Positions 47,420 through 55,797 of a DNA stretch of 64,000 bases are shown in pieces. A program made the translations under genes and the position numbers. Source of the stretch: Mycobacterium kyogaense (GTDB lineage: Bacteria > Actinomycetota > Actinomycetes > Mycobacteriales > Mycobacteriaceae); NCBI RefSeq assembly GCF_003254575.1, contig NZ_QJUA01000015.1, positions 45,881 to 109,880 of the forward strand, read 5' to 3'. The stretch's first letter is position 1; each line of letters opens with the position of its first letter. The notes beneath the pieces are model-generated. The model was not told the DNA's origin, did no database searches, and saw only the letters and a program-made list of their open reading frames with translations.

Positions 47420-48547
47420 ATGTCGAGTCCGTCTACCCCATCTGTTCTCGACGCGGTGCGATCTCTTCTGCCTGCCATCGCGGACGCCGCGGCCGATGTC
47501 GACCGGCACGGCGCGGTGCACTCGGATGTCATCGATGCGCTGCACCACGCGGGCTATTTCGCTCTGCTGCAGTCGCAGGCCGTGGGCGGCCTCGACGCTG
47601 ATCTCGAGGTGTACCTGGCCGCGACGCGCGAACTCTCGACGGCATGTACGTCCACAGGGTGGCTGGCTGGGTGGCTCGCCGTGAACAGCTGGGGACTGTC
47701 GATGCGCGACCCGCGAGTGCTCGGCGAGATCTGGGGAACCGATCGCCGTGCGCTGCTGTGCTCGTCGTATGCCCCGACGGGTCGTCTGCATCGACGGGAC
47801 GGCGGCTTCTGGCTGTCCGGCCGGTGGTCGAGGTGCACCGGCGCCAGACATTCGTCGTGGTTGAGCGCTGCGGCGCTGCGGGTCGGCGCCGACGGTGCGG
47901 CGCAGGACTTCATGGCCGTGCTGGTGCCCAGAGCCGACTACGTCGTCGAACCGACGTGGAACGGCTTGGGTCTGAGGGGGATCGGCGCTGACGACGTGGT
48001 GGTGGCCGGTGCGTTCGTACCGGATCATCGGGTTTTCAGCTGGCTGCACCTCGACCGCGAGGTGTCCGCGACGGCACTGGATCGGCTACCGCAGCCGACG
48101 GTGTTCACGCTCGCCGGAACCATGCCGCTGCTGGGTGCCGCCCAGCGCGCCCTGCAGAGTGTGGGAGGGGGCGCGGGACGCCCGGCGTTGAGTTCTATCG
48201 CCATGGCGGCCACGGACATCGAGCTGTCGCTGCTCCAGCTCCAGCGGGATGTGGCCGATCTCGTCCGGTGTGTCGAGGACGGAGGGCAGCCCGATACCGC
48301 GTTGGTGTTGCGGACCCGGCGCGATCAGGTGATGGCGTGCGAACGGGCGGTCGGCGCGGTGCGAGCGGTGGTGCAGGACGGGGGTCAGGACGAGGACCGG
48401 GACGAGGACCACGACGAGGCGCTGATGGAACGGCTGTGGCGCGATATGCAGACGGCACGCAAGCACGTGTCGAGCAATGTGGAGCAGGTGCTGTCCGTCG
48501 CCGGCCGATCTGCGTTGGGGCTCACCGTCGATGACCTGATCTGGTGA
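47420..48547 (+). CDS. Acyl-CoA dehydrogenase-like flavin monooxygenase (HsaA/DszC type)
   Basis: This 375-residue protein has the acyl-CoA dehydrogenase fold of group D two-component monooxygenases. HHAGYFALLQSQAVGGLDAD and STACTSTGWLAGWLAVNSWG are typical of HsaA-like hydroxylases, as is FWLSGRWSRCTGARHSSWLS in the flavin region. The usual Glu base of dehydrogenases is not evident. It would use reduced flavin from a partner reductase not seen here. The ATG at 47420 is preferred; the gene is divergent from the hypothetical gene and convergent with the IclR regulator. Confidence 0.8.
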   Translation: MSSPSTPSVLDAVRSLLPAIADAAADVDRHGAVHSDVIDALHHAGYFALLQSQAVGGLDADLEVYLAATRELSTACTSTGWLAGWLAVNSWGLSMRDPRVLGEIWGTDRRALLCSSYAPTGRLHRRDGGFWLSGRWSRCTGARHSSWLSAAALRVGADGAAQDFMAVLVPRADYVVEPTWNGLGLRGIGADDVVVAGAFVPDHRVFSWLHLDREVSATALDRLPQPTVFTLAGTMPLLGAAQRALQSVGGGAGRPALSSIAMAATDIELSLLQLQRDVADLVRCVEDGGQPDTALVLRTRRDQVMACERAVGAVRAVVQDGGQDEDRDEDHDEALMERLWRDMQTARKHVSSNVEQVLSVAGRSALGLTVDDLIW

Positions 48548-48554
48548 TCGGTGC

Positions 48555-49418
48555 TCACACCCAGTCGTCGGCGGACAGCGTGCGCAACACGCGGGACAGC
48601 ATGTCGTCGGTGACGGCGGCCAGATCTGCCTGCACACCCGTGGGGGCGACGGTGTCGCCCAGTCGGTCGGCGATTCCGCGAGCGGCGCGGGTCAAAAACG
48701 GTGCCACTCTCTTCAACCGCTCGGCGGGGGCGGGGCCGGTCAGAGAGATTCCGGCGATGTGGCCGGCCGGCGTGCGAATCGCGGCAGCGATGCTCGCCAG
48801 CCCCACCGTGAGTTCCTGATCGTCGTAGGCGAGTCCGTGCCGCGCGCGAATTCGTGCCAGCTCTTGATGCAGGGTGGGGAGGTCGCCGATGGTGGCCGGG
48901 GTGATCTTGCGGAGCGTCGCATCGAGGAGGGCATCGATGTCCTCGGCAGTCATCATCGCCAGCGCGGCCTTGCCCAGTGCGCTGGCGTGGGCGGGACTGC
49001 GCCCGCCGACGCCGACGGGAACCACGACTCCGCCGCCACCCGAGATCTTGTCGAGGCAGGAGATCTCGGCGCCGTCGAGCACGCCCAGATGCACGACCAA
49101 CGTGGTGTCGTTCTGCAGGCGCTCCAGGACAGGCGAGGCCACCCGGCGCAGGGCCTGATGATCGTCGGAGACCGGCAGCGATGCGGCGGTGCGACAGTAG
49201 CCGTCGGCGCGGTGCTCCAGCAGTCCGGCGCCATGGAGCTGAGTCAGGATGCGGTGTGTGGACGAGCGGGGGAGCCCGGTTCGGGATGCGATCTGATCGA
49301 GCCGCAGCAGAGTCGCTGCTGAGTCGAACGCAGTGAGGATCAGCGACACCCGGGCCACCATCGACGCAGGTGCACCGTCGGTGTCGATACCGGTCTGCCG
49401 CGCCACCACCTCGGTCAC
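48555..49418 (-). CDS. IclR-family transcriptional regulator
   Basis: This 287-residue regulator has an N-terminal winged helix (LRLDQIASRTGLPRSSTHRI, about 42-62). The IclR effector domain follows, with VGGRSPAHASALGKAALAMM and LAYDDQELTVGLASIAAAI. The effector is unknown; relatives respond to aromatic or short organic acids. The GTG at 49418 is a guess, since a long open frame continues upstream without a clear ribosome site. It may control the neighbouring monooxygenase, with which it converges. Confidence 0.82.
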   Translation of the reverse strand: MTEVVARQTGIDTDGAPASMVARVSLILTAFDSAATLLRLDQIASRTGLPRSSTHRILTQLHGAGLLEHRADGYCRTAASLPVSDDHQALRRVASPVLERLQNDTTLVVHLGVLDGAEISCLDKISGGGGVVVPVGVGGRSPAHASALGKAALAMMTAEDIDALLDATLRKITPATIGDLPTLHQELARIRARHGLAYDDQELTVGLASIAAAIRTPAGHIAGISLTGPAPAERLKRVAPFLTRAARGIADRLGDTVAPTGVQADLAAVTDDMLSRVLRTLSADDWV

Positions 49419-49464
49419 GGTAGCGGCGGCGGACCGACGGCGGTGCGGATTCGCGACACGATCA

Positions 49465-49492
49465 AGCCCCTCCGCTGTCCGGCGGAGGGGCT
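49465..49492 (-). terminator. Hairpin terminator of the histidine phosphatase gene
   Basis: AGCCCCTCCGC and GCGGAGGGGCT form an 11-base-pair stem with a six-base loop, 26 bases past the stop of the leftward phosphatase gene and upstream of the IclR gene. Confidence 0.75.
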
Positions 49493-49518
49493 GATCGGCG
49501 ATTCTTCCTAGTGGCGTG

Positions 49519-50805
49519 TCACGCCGCGGCGTCGTGGGTTCCTGCACCTTTGCCCGCGTTGTCTGCGCCGGCATCCGCTGCGGTGGAGGCTGTGCCGCGG
49601 CGCTTGCCGAACGGCTTCGAGGCTTTCCTGGTGGTGTCGGCCGTGGCGTCGACTGTTGCCCCGTCGCGTTCCTGCGCAGCCTCGAGCTTTCTGATCCGGT
49701 TGCGTTTCGGTGTCGGCGCGGCTGTGTCGTCGGACGCCTCGCTGGCTTCGGTCTCCTCGGCCTTGATGACTTGCGCCCGGGACACATCGGACTTCTCGGC
49801 GGACTTCTCGGTGGCGGGCACGAGGGCCGGCGCCGGGTCGGCTTTCGTGCCCAGTCCCGCGATGATCTTGGCCCGAACCGCGCGGTGATACTTCGAGATC
49901 GAGAACGCCGCGTCGGTGACACTGTGATTGAGCGCGTTCGCGATGGTGGCGAGGTCGCGAGACTGGAACGAGGCGACGAACTCCTGTGCGCTCGCGGCGA
50001 GTTGACGATTCAAGGTTCGTCTCTGGCGTTGCACCTCGGCGACGAAGGTCGGCTCCGGCGCGAACAGCCTGCCGTTCCAGTTAACCAGGGTCCAGCCGTC
50101 CTCGGCGTTTCCTTCGACGATCACGTACTGGGCGTTGCCCAGAGGTGCGGTTCGCAGGAGGTCGATCTTCTGTGCGGCCGTGAGGTTCTGGGCGTTCATC
50201 ATCGTCCAGAACATGATGGCGCCGCCGTGGGAGAACACGGCAGCGTTGCGGTCACCGTTGTCGTAGATCGTGGCGAGCGCCTGGTCGACGCGAGCATCGA
50301 ATTCGTTGCCGTCGATCGAGCCGGGGATCCGCAGGTTGCGATTGCCCTGGACAGCCCACGCCAACGGGTAGAGGCCGTAGCCGCTGGATGCCTGACTCTC
50401 GGGCGTCCCTTCGAACACGCCCGCTTCGATCTCCTGCAGGCCGGGCAGAACCTGGATGGGCAGCCTCAGGTCCCGGGACATCGGAGCCGCAGTGAGTTGC
50501 GTCCGGACCATCGTGGAGGCGTAGATGCCGTCGTAGTTGTTGTCCTCGAGCAGCGCCGCCACGGCCTCGGCTTGCAGCTGGCCCTTGGCGGTCAGCACCG
50601 GCCCGGGTGTCGAGGTGTCGATGTTGCCCGACGCATTGCCCGCCGACTCTCCGTGCCGGATGAAGGTCACCCTCATCAGTTCGGCGGCGCTGGCCGGCAC
50701 CGCGGCGCCGATCAGCAGGCCGGTGACGGCCAATGCGACTCCGAGCAGGTGACGCACCGTGCGTCGCTGCCCGTGGGACGCGTCCGGAACAGACGCCTGT
50801 TTCAT
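49519..50805 (-). CDS. Secreted histidine phosphatase-family protein with long charged tail
   Basis: This 428-residue protein has a signal peptide (LLGVALAVTGLLIGAAVPASAA, about 20-41). A phosphoglycerate mutase-like catalytic domain follows (about 44-250). RHGESAGN holds the phospho-accepting His, LQEIEAGVFEG the acid, and FSHGGAIMFW the second His. The last 170 residues have no fold signal and are rich in Ala, Thr, Lys, Asp and Glu. GGGAGGAAC precedes the ATG. It probably acts outside the membrane on an unknown phosphate ester. Confidence 0.85.
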   Translation of the reverse strand: MKQASVPDASHGQRRTVRHLLGVALAVTGLLIGAAVPASAAELMRVTFIRHGESAGNASGNIDTSTPGPVLTAKGQLQAEAVAALLEDNNYDGIYASTMVRTQLTAAPMSRDLRLPIQVLPGLQEIEAGVFEGTPESQASSGYGLYPLAWAVQGNRNLRIPGSIDGNEFDARVDQALATIYDNGDRNAAVFSHGGAIMFWTMMNAQNLTAAQKIDLLRTAPLGNAQYVIVEGNAEDGWTLVNWNGRLFAPEPTFVAEVQRQRRTLNRQLAASAQEFVASFQSRDLATIANALNHSVTDAAFSISKYHRAVRAKIIAGLGTKADPAPALVPATEKSAEKSDVSRAQVIKAEETEASEASDDTAAPTPKRNRIRKLEAAQERDGATVDATADTTRKASKPFGKRRGTASTAADAGADNAGKGAGTHDAAA

Positions 50806-50898
50806 GAAGGGTTCCTCCCGCCGTTGGTCAAGGTCGTGTTCACCGTGATCGGCGGGTCAGGTGGGAACAAGGCGCAGTCCCACTGATCGAGACCGGAG

Positions 50899-51651
50899 TC
50901 AGAGACTCCGAAGCAGTGCCGCGGCGCGGACCTCGTCGTCCACGGTCAGCGCGATGTGGACGTCGTCACCCTGGCGGGTCCATCCGAGGGTGACGTCCTC
51001 GCCGTACTTGATCGGCTTCCGGTATTCGATGACGGCTCGATAGGGCGGCGCGCACACCTCTGGCGCCAGCGCCATCACTTCGTGAATGGCATGCCAGTAG
51101 GCAGTGTTGGTCACGTGCTCGAACAGGTCGATATCCGTGCGCCGCAACGCAAATGGCGCGGTGTGTTCGACCGTCTCCGGGTTCTTCAGCCACGGCCGCC
51201 ATTTGAGGCGGTGCTCGGAGGTGGTGGTGCCGAACTTCTCCAGCAGGGTGTCGGTGGCGCGCTGCGGTGTCAGCGTCTTGGCGTTCATCGCGATCCAGAA
51301 GCCCTCGGTCTCGATGCGGCCGCCGTCGCTGCCGACGAGGTCCACCCGCATGGTGCACCAACGCAGGGACAGGGCCGAGCACCATCGGCTGAAGGTCACC
51401 TCGTTGGGGAATTCGATCGGTTCGATGACGTCGATGACCGTGCGCTGCACCAGCCAGTGCGGGTGCTCTTCCGCCTCGCCCGCGTCGACGAGATTCTCTG
51501 CACCCACCTCCTGGATGTAGCGGGCCACGCCGTCGAGGCGCAGGTTGAGGTCGTCGCCGACGTCGCCCGTCGCGACGCGCCACCCCGTTCGATAGACGTA
51601 TCCGGACTCGGGCAGCGGGCTCAGTCGGCGGTCGACGTCTTCAGTGCTCAT
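50899..51651 (-). CDS. Acyl-ACP thioesterase family protein (FatA-like)
   Basis: This 250-residue protein has two hotdog domains. The first (about 15-145) has RLDGVARYIQEVGAENLVDA and WLVQRTVIDVIEPIEFPNEV. The second (about 160-250) has RRTDIDLFEHVTNTAYWHAI, the conserved Asn region of FatA/FatB enzymes. It should release fatty acids or other acyl groups from a carrier protein or CoA. It sits alone between a phosphatase and the HNH gene. A link to the NRPS cluster about 4 kb away is possible but unproven. Confidence 0.85.
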   Translation of the reverse strand: MSTEDVDRRLSPLPESGYVYRTGWRVATGDVGDDLNLRLDGVARYIQEVGAENLVDAGEAEEHPHWLVQRTVIDVIEPIEFPNEVTFSRWCSALSLRWCTMRVDLVGSDGGRIETEGFWIAMNAKTLTPQRATDTLLEKFGTTTSEHRLKWRPWLKNPETVEHTAPFALRRTDIDLFEHVTNTAYWHAIHEVMALAPEVCAPPYRAVIEYRKPIKYGEDVTLGWTRQGDDVHIALTVDDEVRAAALLRSL

Positions 51652-51662
51652 CGCCGGTCAGC

Positions 51663-53024
51663 CTACGGTCCGTGGTCGTCTTCGGGCAGGAGGTGGCGGT
51701 CGGGGTGGTGGTAGCCGTTCACGCGGCGTCGGCCGCCAGTGTCGAGGTCGGGTGGGGGTAGCCATTCGGTCTGGCCGCGGTTGTTGACTGTGGTGGTCCA
51801 GCCGGTCTGTTCGATCATGCGATTGTCCGGCCCACAGGCGAGGGTGAGGTTGGTGATGTCGGTGACCCCGCCGCTCTTCCAGTCGTCGATGTGGTGGACC
51901 TGGGTCCAGTAACCGGGCACGGTGCAGCCGGGCCGGGTGCAGCCGCGGGCGGAGGAGTGCAGCATGATCCGCTGCGCCGGGCTCGCCAACCTCTTCGTCC
52001 GCCCCAGATACAGCGGCTGATTGGTGTGCTGATCGAATACCGCAAGATAGTGGTGGGCATGGCTGGCCATCCGGATCAGATCCGCCATCGGCAACAGGGA
52101 GCCGCCGCCGGTGACCGCCACCCCCGCGGACCTCTCCAGTTCCTGCAGCGTGGTCGAGACGATCACGGTGACCGGTAACCCGTTGTGGGAGCCGAGATCT
52201 CCGGAACTGAGGGCCATCCGCCCGACGGCCAGCCACGCGTCGTGATTGCGCTGCGCCACGCTGCGGCTATCACCCCGCACCTTTTCCAGGTCGGGTTCTG
52301 CGTCGACACAGGGTGTCTCGTCGTCGGGGTTGCACATCCCCGGCGCGGCGAGCTTGGCCTGGATGGCTTCGTACGTGGCCCGTGCTTCCGGGGTGATCCA
52401 GCCCGAGAGGCGGCTCATCCCGTCGGCCTGCTGCTCACCCAGTGTGATCCCGCGCTTGCGGGCGCGGTCGGCGTCGGTGGGTTCGGGACCGTCTTGGTCG
52501 ATCATCGCCGCCAACCGATCCGCAGCCTTGCGCAGATCCTCCGGCGTCAATCCGGCCCCGAGCGACGCCAACTGTCGATCCGCGGCGGCGCGGGTGTCGA
52601 CATCGACCCACATCGGCAGGTCCTCGTGGAACGTCGCGATCACCGCGACATGCTCGCCGTCCAGGGTGCCGGCGGCTTGTGCGGCGGCGGTGGCCTCCCA
52701 GACCGGCGGCAACGGTTCCCCGGTCAACGCTTGGCGCGGACCCAAGGCCGCAGCCTCAGCCAGGCGGCGTTTCGCGTCGCGCTCCGAGACCCGCAGCGCG
52801 GTCGTCAGCACCTTCTTCCATGACGCTTCACCGAGCCGACGCGGCTCCGTCTCCGTCGTGAGCCGAGCCAGGATCTGATGCTCGAGCGCCGGGGCAGATC
52901 GCACCACCGCCGTCACCTCAGACAACAGAACCACCAACTCCGGGTGGGTCAGCGTGTCGCAGGCCTCAGACAGGATCGCGAGCTGAGCCCGCATCCCCTC
53001 CACCGCACCCGCGACCACATCCAT
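51663..53024 (-). CDS. DUF222/13E12-family HNH endonuclease-like protein
   Basis: This 453-residue protein has the DUF222 domain (about 20-300, with WITPEARATYEAIQAKLAAPG and SVAQRNHDAWL) and a C-terminal HNH-type motif. The motif reads VHHIDDWKSGGVTDITNLTLACGPDNRM: the HH pair and central Asn are kept, but the final His is Asn here. The family is repetitive in mycobacterial genomes. The ATG at 53024 lies four bases from a perfect SOS box, so expression should rise with DNA damage. Confidence 0.88.
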   Translation of the reverse strand: MDVVAGAVEGMRAQLAILSEACDTLTHPELVVLLSEVTAVVRSAPALEHQILARLTTETEPRRLGEASWKKVLTTALRVSERDAKRRLAEAAALGPRQALTGEPLPPVWEATAAAQAAGTLDGEHVAVIATFHEDLPMWVDVDTRAAADRQLASLGAGLTPEDLRKAADRLAAMIDQDGPEPTDADRARKRGITLGEQQADGMSRLSGWITPEARATYEAIQAKLAAPGMCNPDDETPCVDAEPDLEKVRGDSRSVAQRNHDAWLAVGRMALSSGDLGSHNGLPVTVIVSTTLQELERSAGVAVTGGGSLLPMADLIRMASHAHHYLAVFDQHTNQPLYLGRTKRLASPAQRIMLHSSARGCTRPGCTVPGYWTQVHHIDDWKSGGVTDITNLTLACGPDNRMIEQTGWTTTVNNRGQTEWLPPPDLDTGGRRRVNGYHHPDRHLLPEDDHGP

Positions 53025-53027
53025 ATA

Positions 53028-53043
53028 TCGAACACTAGTTCGA
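53028..53043. promoter_or_regulatory. LexA-binding SOS box, perfect palindrome
   Basis: TCGAAC-ACTA-GTTCGA matches the mycobacterial SOS consensus TCGAAC-N4-GTTCGA with no mismatch. It lies four bases upstream of the HNH gene ATG and 13 bases past the stop of the methyltransferase gene. Confidence 0.9.
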
Positions 53044-53055
53044 CCCACCGACAAG

Positions 53056-53652
53056 TCAGGTCTCGTGTCTCCTCTGCCACCGCATCAGGTAGCGGTAATA
53101 CAGCGTGCGGCGGATCTGGACGCCCGGCAGGACCTCCTCGGCAACCTGGCGGATCTCGGTCAGGCCTTCGCGTGGTTCCGCGACGGCCACGCCGATGTCT
53201 CGCGTCTCGCGGTGCCACCGCGAGCCCAGACGCACCGCGGGTAGGCACAGCGCCGACCACGCCCAGTCGGCCACGGTCGTGTTCGCGCTCAGTCCGACCA
53301 CGGCGAGTTCGCCACCGGGCCGCAGCATGCCCTTCGCGGCAGTCAGCGCCTCGCGCAGATCGAGGTGGTGCAGGCTCGCAACGAAGGTGATGAGGTCGAA
53401 TCGTGGTGTGTCCGAGGCGTAGTCGGCGAAGGTGCTCTCCGTGACCCACACTCCGTCGACGTCAGACAATCGGGCGCGCGCTCGCCGAACGACCGTCGGG
53501 TCGGGATCGATTCCCACGACCGAGCGCGCGAGCGGCGCCAGACGTTCGACGAGCAGGCCCTCGCCGCACCCGACGTCCAGAACGTCGCGGCCGCGCGCGA
53601 GTGCCAGCACCCACGGGTGATATGCGGTGTTGTGGTTCCAGTAGTCGGCCAT
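53056..53652 (-). CDS. Class I SAM-dependent methyltransferase
   Basis: This 198-residue methyltransferase has a Rossmann motif DVLDVGCGEGLLVERLAP (motif I, about 23-40), VVGIDPDPTVVRRAR (motif II) and FDLITFVASLHHLDLREAL, then MLRPGGELAVVGLS. The C-terminus is basic (RTLYYRYLMRWQRRHET). Its ATG lies five bases after the PE-PPE-like gene stop, so it belongs to the leftward cluster from the NRPS. It may tailor the peptide product. Confidence 0.85.
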   Translation of the reverse strand: MADYWNHNTAYHPWVLALARGRDVLDVGCGEGLLVERLAPLARSVVGIDPDPTVVRRARARLSDVDGVWVTESTFADYASDTPRFDLITFVASLHHLDLREALTAAKGMLRPGGELAVVGLSANTTVADWAWSALCLPAVRLGSRWHRETRDIGVAVAEPREGLTEIRQVAEEVLPGVQIRRTLYYRYLMRWQRRHET

Positions 53653-53657
53653 ACGCC

Positions 53658-54977
53658 TCAGTCGGCGGTGTCGGCGCCATCCGCTGCTGCAGCGTCACGC
53701 GAGCTGTCGGTGTTCGACTCCTCTGTCTGCTCAACGGCTTTCGAACGCGAAGCCTCCTCGCGTGCGGCGGCGCGCTCACGGATTCGCTCCTGCCGACGCT
53801 CGCGCCGCGTCTCTTTCGGAGTGGCGGCGTCGTCGGCCTTGTCGGTCTCGGCCTCGTCGGCGAGCTTGGCCACCTGGTCAGCGTCAGAATCTCTGTCCGA
53901 CAAAGCCTTCAGGCCGTCTCGGATGGCTCCGGGCACCTTGGACACGGTCTCTGCGAACTCACCGACCGTGGGCATCAGCCGCGCTGGGCGGTAGCGACTC
54001 GGGTCGGAAGAGATCGGGTTGTTGTCGTAGTAGGCCGAATCGACGATGACCTTCAGCAGTGGCTCGCTGACGTCGGCGATCGCGTCGCCGAACGGCACCA
54101 CGTCGCGGATCAGCCGCGCCAACGGCAACTCCTCGGTGGTGTAGGTGACGTAGGTGGTGTTCCCGCGGGTGGTCACGTAGGCGAGCACCCGGTCACCGTC
54201 GGGAGCGTCGCACCTGGCGTCGTCGCACGGCAGCGCCTCGGCTCCGCTGGCCAGCACCGCACACGTGTTCGCGCCGCCGCAGGAGACGGTCGGCCGGCCC
54301 TCGTTGTCGACGGGTAGGTCGATCTGCTCCTGCTCGCGGTAGCCGTACAGGTACGCGACCAAAGAGTTCACGTGCGCGACGAGGTTCAGTAGATCCGCCG
54401 GCGCGTTCGAGTTGTAGTTGTACTGATAGGCGATGTCGACCACCGCGGCGGCGGCCGTGTCCGTCGGCGACGGGAACGGGTTCACCCCGATCAGCGAGAA
54501 CCACGGATAGCGCGTGCCGAAGCCGCCGTCGGGCCGGGAGACGTTGTTGTCGAGAACGAACACGGTCGACGGCAACATCGGATCCGCTGCACCGTCCAGG
54601 CGGGAGAGCACCAGGCTGGCGTTCGCCGCGCCCCAGCCCGACGACAGCACCGCGTTGTCCTCACCGGAGTGGGCCCGTAGCGCGGCGTCGATCGCGCGCG
54701 GCCCGCCACCGAACGGGACGCCGACCAGATCGGGACCCGGTTGGCCGCCGGGGTTGTACGGCGCCTGGTTGAACAGTCCGCCGAAGAAGTTCTCGTTGCC
54801 GCTGCCGTCAGGGTGCGTCGAGCTGCCCACCACGATGAGCGCGGACAGGTCCACCGGGAGCGCGGAGAGCGCCGTCGGCTGCACGGAAGCGACACCGCCG
54901 ACCGTTGCTGCGACCCCCATCGCGGCCGCACTGACGATGCCGGCCTTGACCCTGCTCGATCGACGGACTTTGCCCAT
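53658..54977 (-). CDS. Secreted PE-PPE-domain-like protein with altered nucleophile motif
   Basis: This 439-residue protein begins with a basic leader and signal-like helix (AGIVSAAAMGVAATVGGVAS). An alpha/beta hydrolase-like region follows, similar to the PE-PPE serine hydrolase domain (about 55-350: LIVVGSSTHPDGSGNENFFG, AAAVVDIAYQYNYNSNAPAD). The usual GxSxG nucleophile elbow is replaced by SSGWGA in NAVLSSGWGAANASLVLS, so catalysis is doubtful. The last 80 residues are highly charged (KETRRERRQERIRERAAARE). GGGGAGGAC precedes the ATG at 54977. It sits between two methyltransferase genes in the NRPS cluster. Confidence 0.72.
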   Translation of the reverse strand: MGKVRRSSRVKAGIVSAAAMGVAATVGGVASVQPTALSALPVDLSALIVVGSSTHPDGSGNENFFGGLFNQAPYNPGGQPGPDLVGVPFGGGPRAIDAALRAHSGEDNAVLSSGWGAANASLVLSRLDGAADPMLPSTVFVLDNNVSRPDGGFGTRYPWFSLIGVNPFPSPTDTAAAAVVDIAYQYNYNSNAPADLLNLVAHVNSLVAYLYGYREQEQIDLPVDNEGRPTVSCGGANTCAVLASGAEALPCDDARCDAPDGDRVLAYVTTRGNTTYVTYTTEELPLARLIRDVVPFGDAIADVSEPLLKVIVDSAYYDNNPISSDPSRYRPARLMPTVGEFAETVSKVPGAIRDGLKALSDRDSDADQVAKLADEAETDKADDAATPKETRRERRQERIRERAAAREEASRSKAVEQTEESNTDSSRDAAAADGADTAD

Positions 54978-55029
54978 TCTGCGTGTCCTCCCCGGATTCA
55001 CCCCCGTCACCGTAACCCGGGAACCGGCG

Positions 55030-55797
55030 TCAGTGGTGCGCGGGACGCCGTCGTGCGACAGCGACGGTGGGCCCGATGTGCACCGTGCGGAATTCGACGT
55101 CTATGTCGGGGTGGGCGTGACGTGCGAGGGCGCGCAGGGCGGACGGGCTGTACGCCCGCATCGAACTGATCACGCCATCGTGGGTCAACGGGAGCAGCCG
55201 GGTGAACGGCAGCACGGCGCCCAGTACGACCGCATGCACCGGAGCCGGTGGGCGGCGCAGGTCGATGATCACCAGGCTCCGAGCCGCTCTGGTGCCCTCG
55301 GCGAACACCTGGGCGGCGAGCGGCGGTGGTAGATGGTGCAGTGAGAGTGCGAACACCGCCAGGTCGTAGGCGCCGTCGGGCGCGTCGATTGCGGTCGCGT
55401 CCATGACCCGGACCGTCGCCCGCGGGTGCCGTCCGACGGCGCTCTCGGCGATCGCGGCCACGAAGCCGGCGTCGAGGTCGGTGACCGTGACCTCCGCGGT
55501 GGGGTGGAGTTCGAGCAGCTTCTCGGACAAGCCCCCCAGGCCCGCGCCGAGCTCGAGGATCTTCGGCGCACGAAGGCCTGCGGCCTCGTCACGGACGATC
55601 CGGGCGCACCTTCCGTAGATCCCGTGGCGGCGCCGCCCGCCGCGGTCCAGCGCGCGCACCACTTTGTGCTTGAGCTCGTCGACGTCGTCGCGGTCGAGGT
55701 ATTCGAGGCGGTCGGTCTGCAGTCTGCGATCCAGCCAGGACGCGTCGGGACCGCCACGGGGCATCGCGGAGATGGCCGACGCAGTGGTGTCTGTCAT
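55030..55797 (-). CDS. Class I SAM-dependent methyltransferase linked to NRPS
   Basis: This 255-residue methyltransferase shows [20 protein letters not shown] (motif I), [17 protein letters not shown] (motif II) and [21 protein letters not shown] hydrophobic stretch ([18 protein letters not shown]) near residue 190 might touch membrane or a lipid substrate. The ATG overlaps the NRPS stop by four bases (ATGA), so it is translationally coupled to the synthetase and very likely modifies its product. Confidence 0.87.
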   Translation of the reverse strand: MTDTTASAISAMPRGGPDASWLDRRLQTDRLEYLDRDDVDELKHKVVRALDRGGRRRHGIYGRCARIVRDEAAGLRAPKILELGAGLGGLSEKLLELHPTAEVTVTDLDAGFVAAIAESAVGRHPRATVRVMDATAIDAPDGAYDLAVFALSLHHLPPPLAAQVFAEGTRAARSLVIIDLRRPPAPVHAVVLGAVLPFTRLLPLTHDGVISSMRAYSPSALRALARHAHPDIDVEFRTVHIGPTVAVARRRPAHH

